NCBI GenBank assembly: GCA_014529385.2
Contig: CM043949.1
Location: forward strand, 148,657,850 to 148,721,849
Origin: Adiantum capillus-veneris
Lineage: Eukaryota; Streptophyta; Polypodiopsida; Polypodiales; Pteridaceae
DNA length: 64,000 nucleotides
Reading direction: 5' to 3'
In this document: one piece after another, positions 22,507-34,192 of the stretch
Position numbering within the stretch: the first letter of the stretch is position 1
How the letters are laid out: every line of letters starts with the position of its first letter
Made by a program: the position numbers and the translations under genes
The notes under the pieces: generated by a model
Told to the model about the DNA's origin: nothing
The model's database searches: none
Seen by the model: the letters and a program-made list of their open reading frames with translations, nothing else

Positions 22507-23771
22507 CAAATTCTACTTTGGATAAGGAGGAAACCTAGGAGAGAGAGATCAACGAATCAAGTCCCATTGCTAATCTTAGCAAGGAGGATGAGTGTCATGA
22601 TGATGACAATGAGATGTAGATGACAAATCCCACAATGATGAAGCCAACACATCTACAAATGAGGATCCAATTTTTCTCTTTGCTGATTTAGGAGCCATGG
22701 GTTTAGATTTAAATGATGTCACTAGTAGAGATCTTTTTGAAGATGATTCATAAAAAATTTGTATATTTTCTTCTATGACAATTTTTTGTCATGTGGATCC
22801 TTTTACTCTGTGTGTGTGTGTGTGTAATTTTATCGAGCATGCTAATTTATATTAATCATGTGTATGTAATAATTTTTATGATCAAATGTCTACGGTTTCC
22901 ATTGTCCATATTTTATGAAAATTATCATGCTCCATAAATATATTTCTTGTAAAATAGAAAGAAATATCCAAATTTGAATATTTTAGCTCCAAAGAGTCCT
23001 GCGATATAGATAGATGTAATAATAGCGATTAATGACATGTTAATATAAGCGATAATGTTATTTATAAAAAAAACTCCATCTCCACTTTGGATACCATGTT
23101 TTGGACTCTCTCACTAGAAAGTTTTATAGTCCTAACCAATATAAATTTATGATGATAATAATCCTAGAACGAGAGTTGCTCTTTGGGAATGGCTTGTTGG
23201 TCTTGGTATATCAAGACTATGCCACTAAAAGAGATTCTCCCTCACACTCTTTCTTGCTTGGGTGATGAAATTTTTCTCCTATTTCTAGTGCTCATCGAAA
23301 GCTATAGCCTAATTGTGTGTTGTACTCACTGATTCTCTCCTGCTTCTAGTGCTCATTGATATATTTGGTTCGATTGGCACCTTCTCTTGCTCATTGATAT
23401 CTTTGATATTTTTGGGGTCCTTCCTCTGTGGCACTAGCAAACACCTTTCCAAAATCCAAGATCTTTAATATCAAGGGTAAGGTCTTGTGCCACGTAGACA
23501 CTAGTGTTTGAAATTTAATGTAATGGTTTTCACCGTGTTATGCTAGTGTTGAAAAGCACCCAATCTACGTAAGCACCAACTATTTCTATTATTGATTACT
23601 TAACGTTGTGGTAACATGTGGATCCCTAAGCTTCCAACATTCACCTAAACACCCTAGAGAATCATGGTAAAATAGTTAACAATCCTAGAGAGAAAGTATT
23701 CTATAAATTGTTCAACATGTAACAAATTAAGTCTTACTAACATAAACCCACAAATAGAACCGGTGGTATAT

Positions 23772-23776
<5 letters not shown>
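22507..23776. other. No gene recognised
   Basis: AT-rich sequence with a short (TG)n at 22808-22826. It may be remnants of older repeats. No domain, terminus or RNA gene recognised. Confidence 0.45.

Positions 23777-23858
<82 letters not shown>
23777..23858. repeat. (GA)n microsatellite, about 41 units
   Basis: Uninterrupted GA run of about 82 bases immediately upstream of a short open frame. Confidence 0.97.
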
Positions 23859-23859
<1 letters not shown>

Positions 23860-23861
<2 letters not shown>

Positions 23862-24150
23862 GGTAATGGAGTACATGCCCTCCCTTGAAACTTTGGCAGC
23901 TATAGAGACCATAATGGAGCAGCATGACTCTAGTAAGAAAGCTAAGCTAACAACTGAAGAGGGTGAATCTCATGAGATTCAAGTAGACGTCCACATGCAG
24001 GATTTGAATAGTGACAATGGGGGCACACAAATGGTTCAAAACACCTCCTTATTGAGCTCTCAACCTTCAAATATGGTAGGAAAATTGCATCTTGGCATTG
24101 TGATGAATGGCCCTTTCATGTGCATGTCAAAACTGTGCGGTTTGTTTTGA
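23860..24150 (+). CDS. Short hypothetical frame after a GA tract
   Basis: 96 codons from ATG at 23860, beginning EYMPSLETLAAIETIMEQHD, acidic and without Cys pattern or membrane segment. The amino-acid use looks more protein-like than the surrounding AT-rich frames, but I recognise no domain. It may be an exon or a decayed gene piece. GA tracts are common in plant 5' leaders, which is the only hint of transcription. Confidence 0.2.
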
Positions 24151-24597
24151 TTCTGTATTTTCTGTATTTCTTGCTACTTTCTGACTATACTCATTCTACA
24201 TTGTCAAAATTCTATCAAGATCCTCTACATTGTCAAATTTTTGTGAGGATCCTCTAGCAAAGCATGGATTGCTTGGGAGCACTTGTCTCATTCTATGCAC
24301 CTGGGAGGTCTTCGGGTGATGAACCTAAATAACCACATGTAAGCGAGAAGGGCAACCTTAATTAAGCATATGGTAAAGTCACATACCTGCTGGTCTAAGT
24401 TCCTTGGGTGTTCACTAAGTAAAATTTTCTTGTATCACATACACTCACCAAAATTGATTTTAATTACCCCTTATGCCCCTCTTGTACACATGAATCTGTA
24501 AATTTACAAGAAATTAAAATCTCTTCTATTGAACCCACTTGCTATGTTACATATAGTTTAGTGATGTCCCCGGTGTCTAAGTTGATGTGGTGGATCC

Positions 24598-24954
24598 TTG
24601 AAAAATCAATTCGGTATTTTCATGGCACATGGGACATGCATATGGGACAAATTATTCATTGTTGCACCGATTAAACTTTGTGACATGATAGGGAGTGCAC
24701 TAGTCAATCATGGAAATTTGTATGTAATGACCTCATGTGGGCTAGCCGTTTTAGGTACACCGGAAACTCACTCTACATTGAATCCTGTTTTTGGAATTTG
24801 TTTTCCAAAGAATGTCCAGCATTATTACTACGAAGTCCTTGACCCAAATGAATTATTGGACTCTAACAACGAGGCTGTGTCTTTTCAGGATGCTAGATAC
24901 ATATACAAATTGGGAGATGATAGCATGGGCACTACTCAGCCCTTGTGTGTTTAA
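24598..24954 (+). pseudogene. Protein remnant, possibly F-box/kelch-type C-terminal region
   Basis: 118 codons. The segment MIGSALVNHGNLYVMTSCG has the small-residue, G-N-L-Y pattern seen in kelch-like blades of plant F-box proteins, and IWDKLFIVAP resembles the strand before it. There is no F-box in reach and the following sequence (to 25200) is frameshifted. The assignment is tentative; other beta-propeller proteins would fit as well. Confidence 0.25.
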
Positions 24955-25204
24955 TCTGTCAATGCCTTGCAATGTGGATTCTTCTCAGAGATTCGATGAC
25001 TAGAAGATGCCTATTCACTAAGTGCAATGGTGGAATTTTCCTACCAAAATCTTTTACCATATGCTTCAACCTTCGAGTGACATACATGTTAAATGTAATT
25101 GAATGTGGGGTCTCTCCAAGAGTCGAGAATTATGGATACAACGCCTTCGACAGGCTTGAAAATATAAGTGTGCGTACAGGCATAAACTCTTCCTCTCGAT
25201 AGTT

Positions 25205-25791
25205 CTTACAAGAGCTTTGCCAATAGGGGAGATATTTCTTAGGAAAAATGTTATGAATAGTTTATATACTGACTATAAGAGTTTGGAAACTATGACACAT
25301 GGTTTCATGAACTGTATGTATGTTAGATCATGGTGGAGGACTGTAAATGATATGTATATCTCGAGGGATTCACTCTAAATACAAACCAGGACGCCGCCTG
25401 CGAATCATATTACGGAATATGACCCCGTTTCTATGTTTATACGATAATCAATAAAGAAAAATCATACCCCTATTTTACATATAAAATTTAGGTCTAACAT
25501 GATCTAATTGAGTAAAACTAGTGAAAGAGTCTGTAGCATACTAACTGGAAACTTACTAAGGAACCACTTCTATTGATAACTAAATGTACCCTCAGTGTAT
25601 CTTAGTTTGACTTTCAAACTATATGCCCAATCAGCCTCCACTCTGGCTGCACTTCTAATTCTGACCCATCTAGATTACTCAAAAAACATTGTTATAAAGT
25701 TGTGTTAGGTTCTTTATGTAAATTTGCATCTATACAAACTCTTTATAGCTATCATCCCTCAACAAATAAACTATAATCATAAAACAAGCAA
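25205..25791. other. No feature recognised
   Basis: AT-rich noncoding sequence between a gene remnant and the 480-bp duplication. Confidence 0.45.
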
Positions 25792-26751
25792 TTGATACAA
25801 GGGAGTGTTAGTTCTCGCATGTATCTTTGTAGCTATCGACTCACAAGTTCAAGGGAAGATTTTGAAACCCAAAAACTTCCTCTCATTTTTTCCTTTTTTC
25901 ACTCCCCCCCTTTATTTTTAAGCTTGGGAGATAAATTATTGGGGGCCTGCCCCTAACTTATACGCTTATGTAACTTGTAAAAAAACCCTCTCTCTCCTGC
26001 ACTTACATAGTGCGGTAATTTTTCCATGGTGTATCCCCTGGGATGTGTATGTTGCAATGGAAAGTTAAGGTCTGCAGCTTTGAGTTGATTTTCTACTTTA
26101 AGTAAAGTTGGAGCTATTGGCCTTCAGATTTGTACGCTGCGCCTTCGAGTGTGTATGCTGGTATGGGAGCACGACATGCTACAGCCTTCTAATGGTCATA
26201 CCTTGCCTTGGATATATCAAAAAACTAGGATGATAGAAGACTACTCGGCATTTCCACCTCACATTCAGAAGTTGATACAAGGCAGTGTTAGTTCTCGCAT
26301 GTATTTTTGTAGCTATTGACTCACAAGTTCAAGGGAAGATTTTGAAACACAAAAACTTCCTCTCATTTTTTCCTTTTCTCACTCCCCCCTCTTATTTTTA
26401 AGCGTGGGAGATAAATTATTGAGGGCCTGTCCCTAACTTATACGCTTATGTAACTTGTAAAAAAACCCTCTCTCTCCTACACTTACATAGTGCGGTAATT
26501 CTTCCATGGTGTATCCCCCGGGATGTGTATGTTGCAATGGAAAGTTAAGGTCTCCAGCTTTGAGTTGATTTTTTACTTAAGTAAAGTTGGAGATATTGGC
26601 CTTCAGATTTGTACGTTGCGCCTTCGAGTGTGTATGCTGGTTATGGGAGCACAACATGCTACAGCCTTCTAATGGTCATACCTTGCCTTGGATATATCAA
26701 AAAACTAGGATGATAGAAGACTACTAGGCATTGCCACCTCAGATTCAGAAG
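25792..26751. repeat. 480-bp tandem duplication
   Basis: The unit starting TTGATACAAGG at 25792 recurs at 26272 and stays nearly identical to TTCAGAAGTTGAT. Mismatches are few, so the duplication is fairly recent. The unit includes AAAAAAACCCTCTCTCTCC and CTTGCCTTGGATATATCAA and shows no coding content. What it is remains unknown; a regulatory region or LTR piece are possible. Confidence 0.9.
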
Positions 26752-26931
26752 TTGATGTTGGAGTCCATCCAGAAAATGTAAATTTGTATAAGATAATATA
26801 GATACAAAGAGTTTGCCAAAAGAGAGAGAGAGAGAGAGAGAGACTCTTAAACCTCAAAATTCATGCCCGTGTTCAAAATCCTTTCATGCCATGCCAAGGA
26901 GGTAGATTAAGCCCCAAAACGCGACCGGCAG
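26752..26931. other. Spacer with short GA tract
   Basis: GA run at 26822-26844 within otherwise plain sequence 3' of the minus-strand gene. Confidence 0.6.
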
Positions 26932-27646
26932 CTAATTACAGCTCACAGATCCTGCGCATGCAAGCCCTACAAACTCTATGGTTATAATTAGGCCGGAAAT
27001 GAGTACATACAGATGAAGTAGAGCTGGGGGAAGCTCTAGCAGCTGCCACGCAGGAGAAGCAGTAGTAACTGGCGGACTGCAGGAGACGGAGGGCGGCTCG
27101 TTATGGCCGAGCGCCATGCTGCAGGTCGCCCCGGCCCTGATTCCCTCTGGCAACCGAAAGGACCAGCGTGTGAGGCGGCTGTTCTTGACGCCACGCGTCA
27201 CCACTTCGACGTTACACGTGTACGGCAGGGCCCACACGCCCAGCCGTGTGGAGCTGTCACTGGTCCTCTGCAAGGTTGTCGAGGCCACGTTGCCGGCCGA
27301 CGCCGGCCTTGCACTCATAAACGTGGACGCCCATCCAGTAGCCGGTCGAACTTGCTTTTGCTGACAACTCACGCCGTTTTCCGTGCCCTGCTCGTTGCTC
27401 AGCTGCAGTGTGTACTTGCCTACGCTTCGACCATGCAGATCAACAAAGTCGCCAAGGTTAAAGGTTAAAGCTGCCCACAAGGAGCAGACACACAAAGCAG
27501 ACCATCCGCACGTCCGTTAAGAGCGTTAAAATTTCCATCAATGTCGGCTTTAGTCCATTTTTCACGTTCGCCTTCGTCTCTTCCGGTCTTACCGGCGCGC
27601 CCGTCGTCTGAGTCGTCATGGCCTCTTCTGATCCCTCCTTTCCCAC
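26932..27646 (-). pseudogene. GC-rich membrane-protein-like gene split by a 7-bp duplication
   Basis: Two minus-strand frames overlap: 27646-27458 and 27495-26932. The first ends VCLLLVGSFNL then stop, and the second contains FNLGDFVDLHGR. The heptamer AAGGTTA is directly doubled at 27454-27467, and this doubling separates the two frames. The likely start is the ATG at 27619 (GCCATGACG context), about 75 bases after a TATA box. The parts together span roughly 226 codons: a polar N-terminus, a hydrophobic segment (VCFVCLLLVGSF), a Cys-containing middle with LPYTCNVEVVTRG, and a C-terminal hydrophobic segment (LYVLISGLIITIEFVGLA). This suggests a secreted or membrane-anchored protein. I do not recognise the family. 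Its GC content contrasts with the surroundings, and it is the best candidate for a non-transposon host gene here. Confidence 0.45.
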
Positions 27647-27690
27647 CGCTATCCTGAGTCGTACCGCGCTGATCGTACTCTTGAATACTA

Positions 27691-27700
27691 ATTTATACTC
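27691..27700 (-). promoter_or_regulatory. Putative TATA box of the minus-strand membrane-protein-like gene
   Basis: Minus-strand GAGTATAAAT lies 72-80 bases upstream of the likely start codon at 27619, a normal distance for a plant TATA with a short leader. Confidence 0.4.
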
Positions 27701-27794
27701 TCAACGGTGGCTTGCCCGACACCCCACTTCATATTCAAGAGCGAAGTTCGACCTAGATAATTAGCTACAAGCTCCCAGTTCAGCCTATACTCCA

Positions 27795-28416
27795 GGGTTG
27801 TGGAGTCCTCTCATTGACTTCCTACAATTGCATCAAAGCACGCAAAAAAGGTTCAAAAGATGCATAAGATGTGGCTTGCAAGATGGGATGCATTACACTT
27901 GCTACATGATGCCTCAATAGACTCCCAAGTGAATGAAGCTTTTCTACAAGTGAATGAAGCTTTTCTACAATGCCAGCGTATTATGGTTGGGAGGAATCAT
28001 GAGGTGGGTCTCGCTTCATGCATTACAACACCTATATTGCCCCTAACTAGAAAGCCATGTTCTTCATCGGAAAGAGGGAATTGTACTCACCCTTAAATGC
28101 TTGAGCATATTTCCTTGTCGACGATATCCACTATTACAGTCATTCGGCTTAACTTCCATTCCCTTTGATGTGAGACAAGCCATTGGGATAGTGGAGAATA
28201 GTCAACTCAATTCTGCACATCATGCTCGAGTTTAAGAGTCTGAGTATTGCACGCTACTAAACACTCAACTTTTACTCACATCAGAACTTGCCTTTCTCAC
28301 ATTTTCAATATTCATGACTTAGACCTACACACTTTCCTCTCCAAGCCTCGGTGTGGGCTCTTAGTTGTGACTCTCATCGCCACAAAGTCGGAGCATCAAA
28401 ATCCACTTATCAACCC
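27795..28416 (+). pseudogene. 5'-truncated LINE, ORF2 3' end
   Basis: Reads WLARWDALHLLHDASIDSQV and later DLDLHTFLSKPRCGLLVVTL, matching the last 190 residues of the intact LINE at 57842-61222 (RWDACHLVKDASIDSQVNEA; LSLHTFLSQPRCGL). It is frameshifted and has a 21-bp internal duplication (VNEAFLQ twice, 27931-27972). 5' truncation with a microsatellite tail is the normal outcome of LINE retrotransposition. Confidence 0.82.
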
Positions 28417-28445
28417 CATATATATATATATATATATATAGATAG

Positions 28446-28540
<95 letters not shown>
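28417..28540 (+). repeat. (TA)n(GATA)n(GA)n tail after the truncated LINE
   Basis: TA tract, about seven GATA units, then about 36 GA units. It directly follows the LINE 3' end, as at 36699 and 61277. Confidence 0.93.
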
Positions 28541-29183
28541 TGTAGATAGCTCCCCAAAAACGTACGATGATACAAGCATATGCTAGTAAGAAGCAATTCA
28601 ATTCGAAAGATTATCTCTCTATTTTAAAGTTTACTTATAATAGTGCAAAGCATGTTACTTCTTAGCTTAATCCCTTTATGCTTAGATGCAGTTTTTAACT
28701 TATCAAAGTTGCTTGTTGAATTGTTTGACAAGCACAAGATAGATCCAAGAAGTATGCTGGTGAGACATATCGGTAAGTCACTTTCACAATGATATATCTA
28801 AGTTATTTTCTCAATATTGTGTCTCATTCGAAATACTCAAGGGAGTTGCTGATATAGCCTGCATACTCTCATATTTATCTTGCTATTCATGTAAGATGTT
28901 TACGTAAATGCTTACATAGGGACAATAATGTAATCTATTGCGAGGGATTAAGGGTTCACAAAGTGAGATAGATAAGCACCAAATTGCTTGCCATGGAAAA
29001 TGTGTGAGATAAAGAGGCACAAAAGGAAACAATTGGCTCAGCAGACACCTTCACAATTAACAAATGACAACTTGAATGCTCTAAATTGATAACATATAAC
29101 CGGCATGAAATTTGATTACAAAATCAAGACATTAGTAGCACAATTAGCACTTTTAAGCTGCTATTTGTGCTTAAATTTTACTC
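28541..29183 (+). repeat. Segmental duplication, copy X
   Basis: ATGTAGATAGCTCCCC and the next ~300 bases match 36772-37080; the match continues at 45361-45560 beyond the hAT insertion (GCTGATATAGC, GTAAATGCTTACATAG, GGGATTAAGGGTT). The truncated LINE upstream is duplicated too (27795-28416 against 36150-36698), so at least 1.2 kb was copied. Confidence 0.85.
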
Positions 29184-29186
29184 CTA

Positions 29187-29400
29187 CACTACAACGTAAC
29201 ATCAAGATATCGACGTAGTATATATCGACAGTCGTACCTTTCCACGCGTTTATCGACGTACTTGCAGCCCGTCGATATATGCGTCGGAATATCCGTCGAT
29301 ATGCACGTGAAAATACGCGTGGCAAGGCATACTTTTCCACACGTATATCGATGTATATTACCACGAGTATATCGACGCAAATTTCGACGCAAAAAATTGG
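29187..29400 (+). repeat. Left CACTA terminus and subterminal repeats
   Basis: At least seven copies of TATCGACG or its complement CGTCGATA, interspersed with CCACGCGT/ACGCGTGG. Inferred binding platform for the element's second protein. Confidence 0.85.
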
Positions 29401-29499
29401 GGGGAAGTAAAGGGAAACCCGCACGCAGGCGACCATTTTCGCTTGCGACGCGCTCAGATCTCTTGGCCGAAACCTGCTGCAGAGGTATTATGAAACTCT

Positions 29500-29531
29500 C
29501 CCCCCCCCCCCCTTCTCTCTCTCTCTCTACA

Positions 29532-29565
<34 letters not shown>

Positions 29566-29619
29566 GAAAGAGAGAGAGAGATAGAGAGAGAGAAGTGTGT
29601 GTGTGTGTGTGTGTGTGTA

Positions 29620-29665
<46 letters not shown>

Positions 29666-29799
29666 GTGTGTGTGTGTGTGTACAAAATCAAAGAGAGAAA
29701 GAGAGAGAAATGTGTCTGTGTGTGTGTAAATAAGAAATTAAAAAGCGAGACACACACACACACACACACACACAGATGTGTGTGTGCGTGTAGGAAATT

Positions 29800-29851
<52 letters not shown>

Positions 29852-29873
29852 GTATGCGTAGGAAATTAAAATT

Positions 29874-29923
<50 letters not shown>

Positions 29924-29985
29924 TATGCGTAGGAATTTAAAATTAAAGAAACAGCAATTAAAGAGAGAAATGAAAATGAAATGAA
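29500..29985. repeat. GA, GT and CA microsatellite block, part 1
   Basis: Poly-C (29503-29513), CT, GT (29535-29562), GA, GT (29597-29618), GA (29625-29661), GT, GA, CA (29751-29774), GA (29807-29848) and GA (29879-29920), joined by repeated GTAGGAAATTAAA-like linkers. Translations such as strings of Arg-Glu or Cys-Val are spurious. Confidence 0.95.
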
Positions 29986-30420
29986 ATGAAATGTTATATT
30001 AATGTCTTCAAAAGGCCAAAGTGACCTATGAGACCAGAAAGTTACAATGTGGTGGATCTGATACAAAGTCAGAGTAACAAGATGACAAAATGACAAAATA
30101 AAATATTATGGAATCCTAAACTGCTGGGTGTGGACTAAGTGGCTAAAACAGCTAGCTGGGATAGGTAGATCATAGGAGATCCAGCATCGGTCTCGGTGGC
30201 GGATCTCATCAATCTCCTCCATAGTTAGTAATGTGACCGGCGTTGTGCATGTCAAGCCAAAGTGACCTAGATCCTCTGATGCAGCCTCTGTCGATGTTGT
30301 GTAGTCCTCCGCAGTCGTGGGCGTTTGGATCTCCCTAGCTCAGTCGCTCGTTCGATCAGTATGCCTCTGGTGTAAAGCGACGAGCTCTGCTGTGGTAGAG
30401 AGAGAGAGATGTTCGTATAA
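29986..30420. other. Unique-looking insert between the GA blocks of the CACTA element
   Basis: About 430 bases of mixed-composition sequence that copy 1 (1-3600) lacks in the same position. Its start (GAAATGTTATATTAA, AAAAGGCC) resembles 15430-15470 in the LTR element, and it contains CCTAGCTCAGTCGCTCGTTCGATC, whose A/B-box-like look is weak. It may be a captured or nested repeat. Confidence 0.35.
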
Positions 30421-30423
30421 ATT

Positions 30424-30480
<57 letters not shown>

Positions 30481-30511
30481 TAGGGAATAGAGAGGGAGAG
30501 AGAGAAAGAGA

Positions 30512-30588
<77 letters not shown>

Positions 30589-30641
30589 GTATAGAGAGAG
30601 AGAGAGAGATGGGGAAGTGGAGAGCGAGACAGAGAGAGATA

Positions 30642-30715
<74 letters not shown>

Positions 30716-30806
30716 TAGAGAGAGAGAAAGAGATAGGAAATTAAATAGAGAGAGAGAGATTGGAAATTAAATAGAGAGAGTGAGAGAGAGCAAGAGAAAG
30801 AGAGAT

Positions 30807-30863
<57 letters not shown>

Positions 30864-30962
30864 TAGAGAGAGAGAAAGAGATAGGAAATGAAATAGAGAG
30901 AGAGAGAGAGATTGGAAATTAAATAGAGAGAGTGAGAGAGAGCAAGAGAAAGAGAGATAGCG

Positions 30963-31027
<65 letters not shown>

Positions 31028-31096
31028 GGAGAGGGAGAGAGAGAAAGAGAGATAGCGAGATCGAGATCGAGAGAGAAAGAACGAGAGATAGGGTAC

Positions 31097-31156
<60 letters not shown>

Positions 31157-31200
31157 AACTAGAGATAGCTACAGAGGTAGAGAGAGAGAGATAGATACTA
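30421..31200. repeat. GA-rich and (TA)n microsatellite block, part 2
   Basis: Long GA runs at 30426-30474, 30646-30710, 30810-30858, 30966-31023 and 31100-31152, a TA run at 30513-30576, and repeated linkers such as GAGATAGGAAATTAAATAG. It lies between the left terminus and the transposase start. Confidence 0.95.
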
Positions 31201-31544
31201 GATAGAGAAGGTCGGCGTGAAAGAGTTAGGTTGGCTGACCGATTGTGTGAAAAGGACAAAAACTCTTTCTATCTCTCTCTCTCTCCCCCTCTAGAAGAAA
31301 CTATGGAACTAAAAGAGGCAAAGGGGTCTTGCCCGCTACATGCATTTCCATGAACACCTGGGAGTGCGCGTATGTGTCTACCCATATAGGATTTGACCAA
31401 TAAAGACAATATTTTGACCCGATGGTCCTGATCTCCGTACACCTCTGGATCGAGGTGTACGAAGATCGGGCAAGACTAGAGAATTCGAGGTAGTTTACAT
31501 TGTGAGGAGTATATATATTAAAACAACATTCACAATCATTGTAG

Positions 31545-34022
31545 ATGGCAACGTCATCAATTAACATGGAGGAAAAGATTGCATGCTCATGCACTCTCTG
31601 CAAGTATCAAATCCTATGCATGTGTAGGATATGTAATGAGCATGTGCACAAGTACGGAGAGTTTGCTAGAGAAATTGTACAAAATCTACGATATGACTCC
31701 TACGGAACGGGCATTGATTTTCGTGACATAACACCTACATCTAAGAGAGAGAGAAAAAGGATTATGCGTGAAGGTCCGACCAATATAGAGCCAAGGATGG
31801 AAGCAAAAAAGGGCTTACAGACAGAAGACGACAACATGGAGGAGATGCTGGATGCCTTCTTGCAGACAAGCGAGGAGAACACTAACGAAGCAGCACCAGA
31901 AGCTGTGCGCCTATCTCTTGAAGACATGTTGAGGAAGTTGGCATGTCAACCAATCTATGAAGGCGCCAAAATATCTGTGCTTCGTACTTGTCTGGCGTTT
32001 TTGAATCTTCAGCCAGTGTACGTGTGGTCAGATGCAAGCGTCACTGCTTTGTTTAGGTACGTAATTTACAAAAGAGATTTTTCGATTGAAACGGTGATGT
32101 GCTTGGGGAGCTTTTTAATTTAATGTAGCTTAAACAGGTTGTTGCGGGAGCAACTTCTCCGGATGGAAATGAAATGCCCCCCTCTAGGCTAGACGCAAAG
32201 CATTTATTGACCTCAGTTGGCTTGGAGTACAACAAGATTCATGCATGTCCAAATGATTGCATTCTTTTTCTCAATGAATTCGTAGATTGTCTGTCGTGTC
32301 CTAAGTGCGGAGCAATGCGCTACAAACAAGATGCGGTTGGCGAGACAGTGCCAGTTAAAGTGTTGCGGCATTTCCCTATTATTCCTGGGATAAAAAGCAT
32401 GTTTCGTTGTGGTTCCATTGCAAAGTTGATGCGGTGGCATTCTACGAATAGATCCACTGACGCAACATTTAGGGTGCCCGCTGATTCAAAGGCTTGGAGG
32501 CACATTGAAGATACCTAGCCACATTTTAAGAGTGAACCGCGCAATTTGTGTTTGGGCATGGAAATGGATGGAGTCAATCCATTTGGCTTGAGAAGCTCGT
32601 CATGGAGCACTTGGTTTGTGTGCCTTATCAATTACAACCTCTTGCCATGGCTTGCCATCAAGAAGGGTCATTTGATATTAAGCTTGATTGTACCTGGTAA
32701 GTTCAAGGCAAAAAACATGGATGTTTATCTAGCTCCACTAGTTGACGAGCTCCAAGAGCTATGACATGGGATCGACATAGCAGATGCGGTTGAACCAGTA
32801 GGACAACAGCATGCAAGGATCCATGGACTTCTTATGTGGACTATGCATGATTGGCCAGGATACAAAGAAGCTTCTGATAATGGCTCTTAATTTACAAAAT
32901 TCTCGCTATTCGCAAGCACTTTGCCTTGGCCTGAGGGGAGCATGGCAGAAGGAAGGCTGGTGCAAGAGTCTCTTGTCTTGACGATCAAATTTCTATCCGT
33001 TTCTGACCCAGAAATGCCTCGACTGTGGAGTGATGAGCAGGATTCAAGACTGTTGGGAGAGGAGCTGCAAGGGCAAAGGGTGCCGAAGAAAATGAACTAC
33101 GCCATGTGAGAAAAGATCATGAAGTTCTGTATACTAAATTCAGAGCCGATGCAAAAATGGCTTGAAAGGTACGAAGAAGAGAAAGAGAGACGCAATAGGG
33201 AGACACGATTTCAGGCGAAGCCGAACGACTAGAGGCTTACCCTTGCCAGACTATCTCGCTCCTCTACCTGAATTCCCTGCAATGGCATGGTTGGACAAGA
33301 TAGTGAGAGCAGCTCGACAAATCGGAGAACCCATATCTCTAGAAGAGGAAGAGTTGGCTATTGGATGTGACTGGAGGTATCATACATACATGGCACTGTG
33401 GTCGCATGGAAAGAATTTCAGAACACAACAAATTGACAGCAGAAGAAACATGTTTGATAGTGGGGTAATGGTTAGTTTCATGCAAAACAGCAGGGCCAGT
33501 GCCAGAGACACGAATGAGAGCACTAGCAACCTGGATTACTGTGGTCTGGTGTCAGATATCTTGAAAGTCATCTTCAGGCGGTTTGAGATGTTTTTGTTGG
33601 ATGTGAAGTGGTTCAAGGTGATTACTTCTAGTCGCAATGCAACAGTACGCAGAGATGGAAACAAGCTTGTGCAAATAGATTCTACAAAGGTTTGGACAGA
33701 TACGAGCGACACATTTGCTCTCCCTGAACATTGCGAGCAAGTGGTCTTTGTACCAGACCCTCGAGAGCAAAAATGGTGGTTTGTGGTTCAGGTTGCTCCA
33801 AGAAATAAACAAGTATTTGAAGGGCAAGAGCTTCTGGAGGAAAGTCGATCAAACCACGCAGATACTACTGTGACATTAGATGAGATAGACGAAGGTATGG
33901 CAGAGGAAGCTAACAGATATACGAGGGATAACGCAGACGAGGCAGATATGACACTTGTAGATGAAGATGCAATGGATGAAGACAATCTGCCAGAACGAGT
34001 TGGGATAGAGTTATGTCTGTAA
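31545..34022 (+). pseudogene. CACTA TNP2-like transposase with internal deletion
   Basis: Exon 1 (31545-32056) has the Cys-rich transposase-associated N-terminus (CTLCKYQ, HVHKYG). A GT-AG intron (32057-32137) leads to exon 2 with IHACPNDC, CPKCGAMRY and KLMRWHS, then MDGVNPFG and GKFKAKNMDVYL. Two tryptophan positions are stops: TAG at 32516 (copy 1 has TGG) and TGA at 32762. After 32920 the text jumps to GSMAEGRLVQE, which in the family follows DUF4218, so the ACPICG/GHHRYLP part and DUF4218 seen in copy 1 are deleted. The end (33540-33830) is a DUF4216 domain (KVWTDTSD, VVFVPDP, KWWFVVQ). A 1-base loss near 32160 also shifts the frame. Not functional. Confidence 0.87.
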
Positions 34023-34192
34023 TTAGAGATATAAGATGATACAATGCAAGATCTTGTCGATGATGTCTCACTCGTCGAGGCCTAGGCCTGTAAGTGTTTG
34101 TGTGAAGACGTTGATTTAGACTTAATCTTAAATTTAATTTTCAAAAAGGTGTTCTGATGCTTTCTTTTAATCTCTTTGTGCAGGACTTTAGT

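Noticed and set aside
30330-30365. Possible tRNA or SINE B box (CGTTCGATC)
   Set aside because: No paired A box at the right distance and no cloverleaf; kept only as a remark in the surrounding feature.
31301-31603. Minus-strand 100-codon frame over the tnp2 start (and 2589-2810 in copy 1)
   Set aside because: Antisense shadow of the transposase N-terminus and its upstream sequence.
33552-33985. Minus-strand frames opposite DUF4216
   Set aside because: They are complements of the recognised transposase domain and have no motif.
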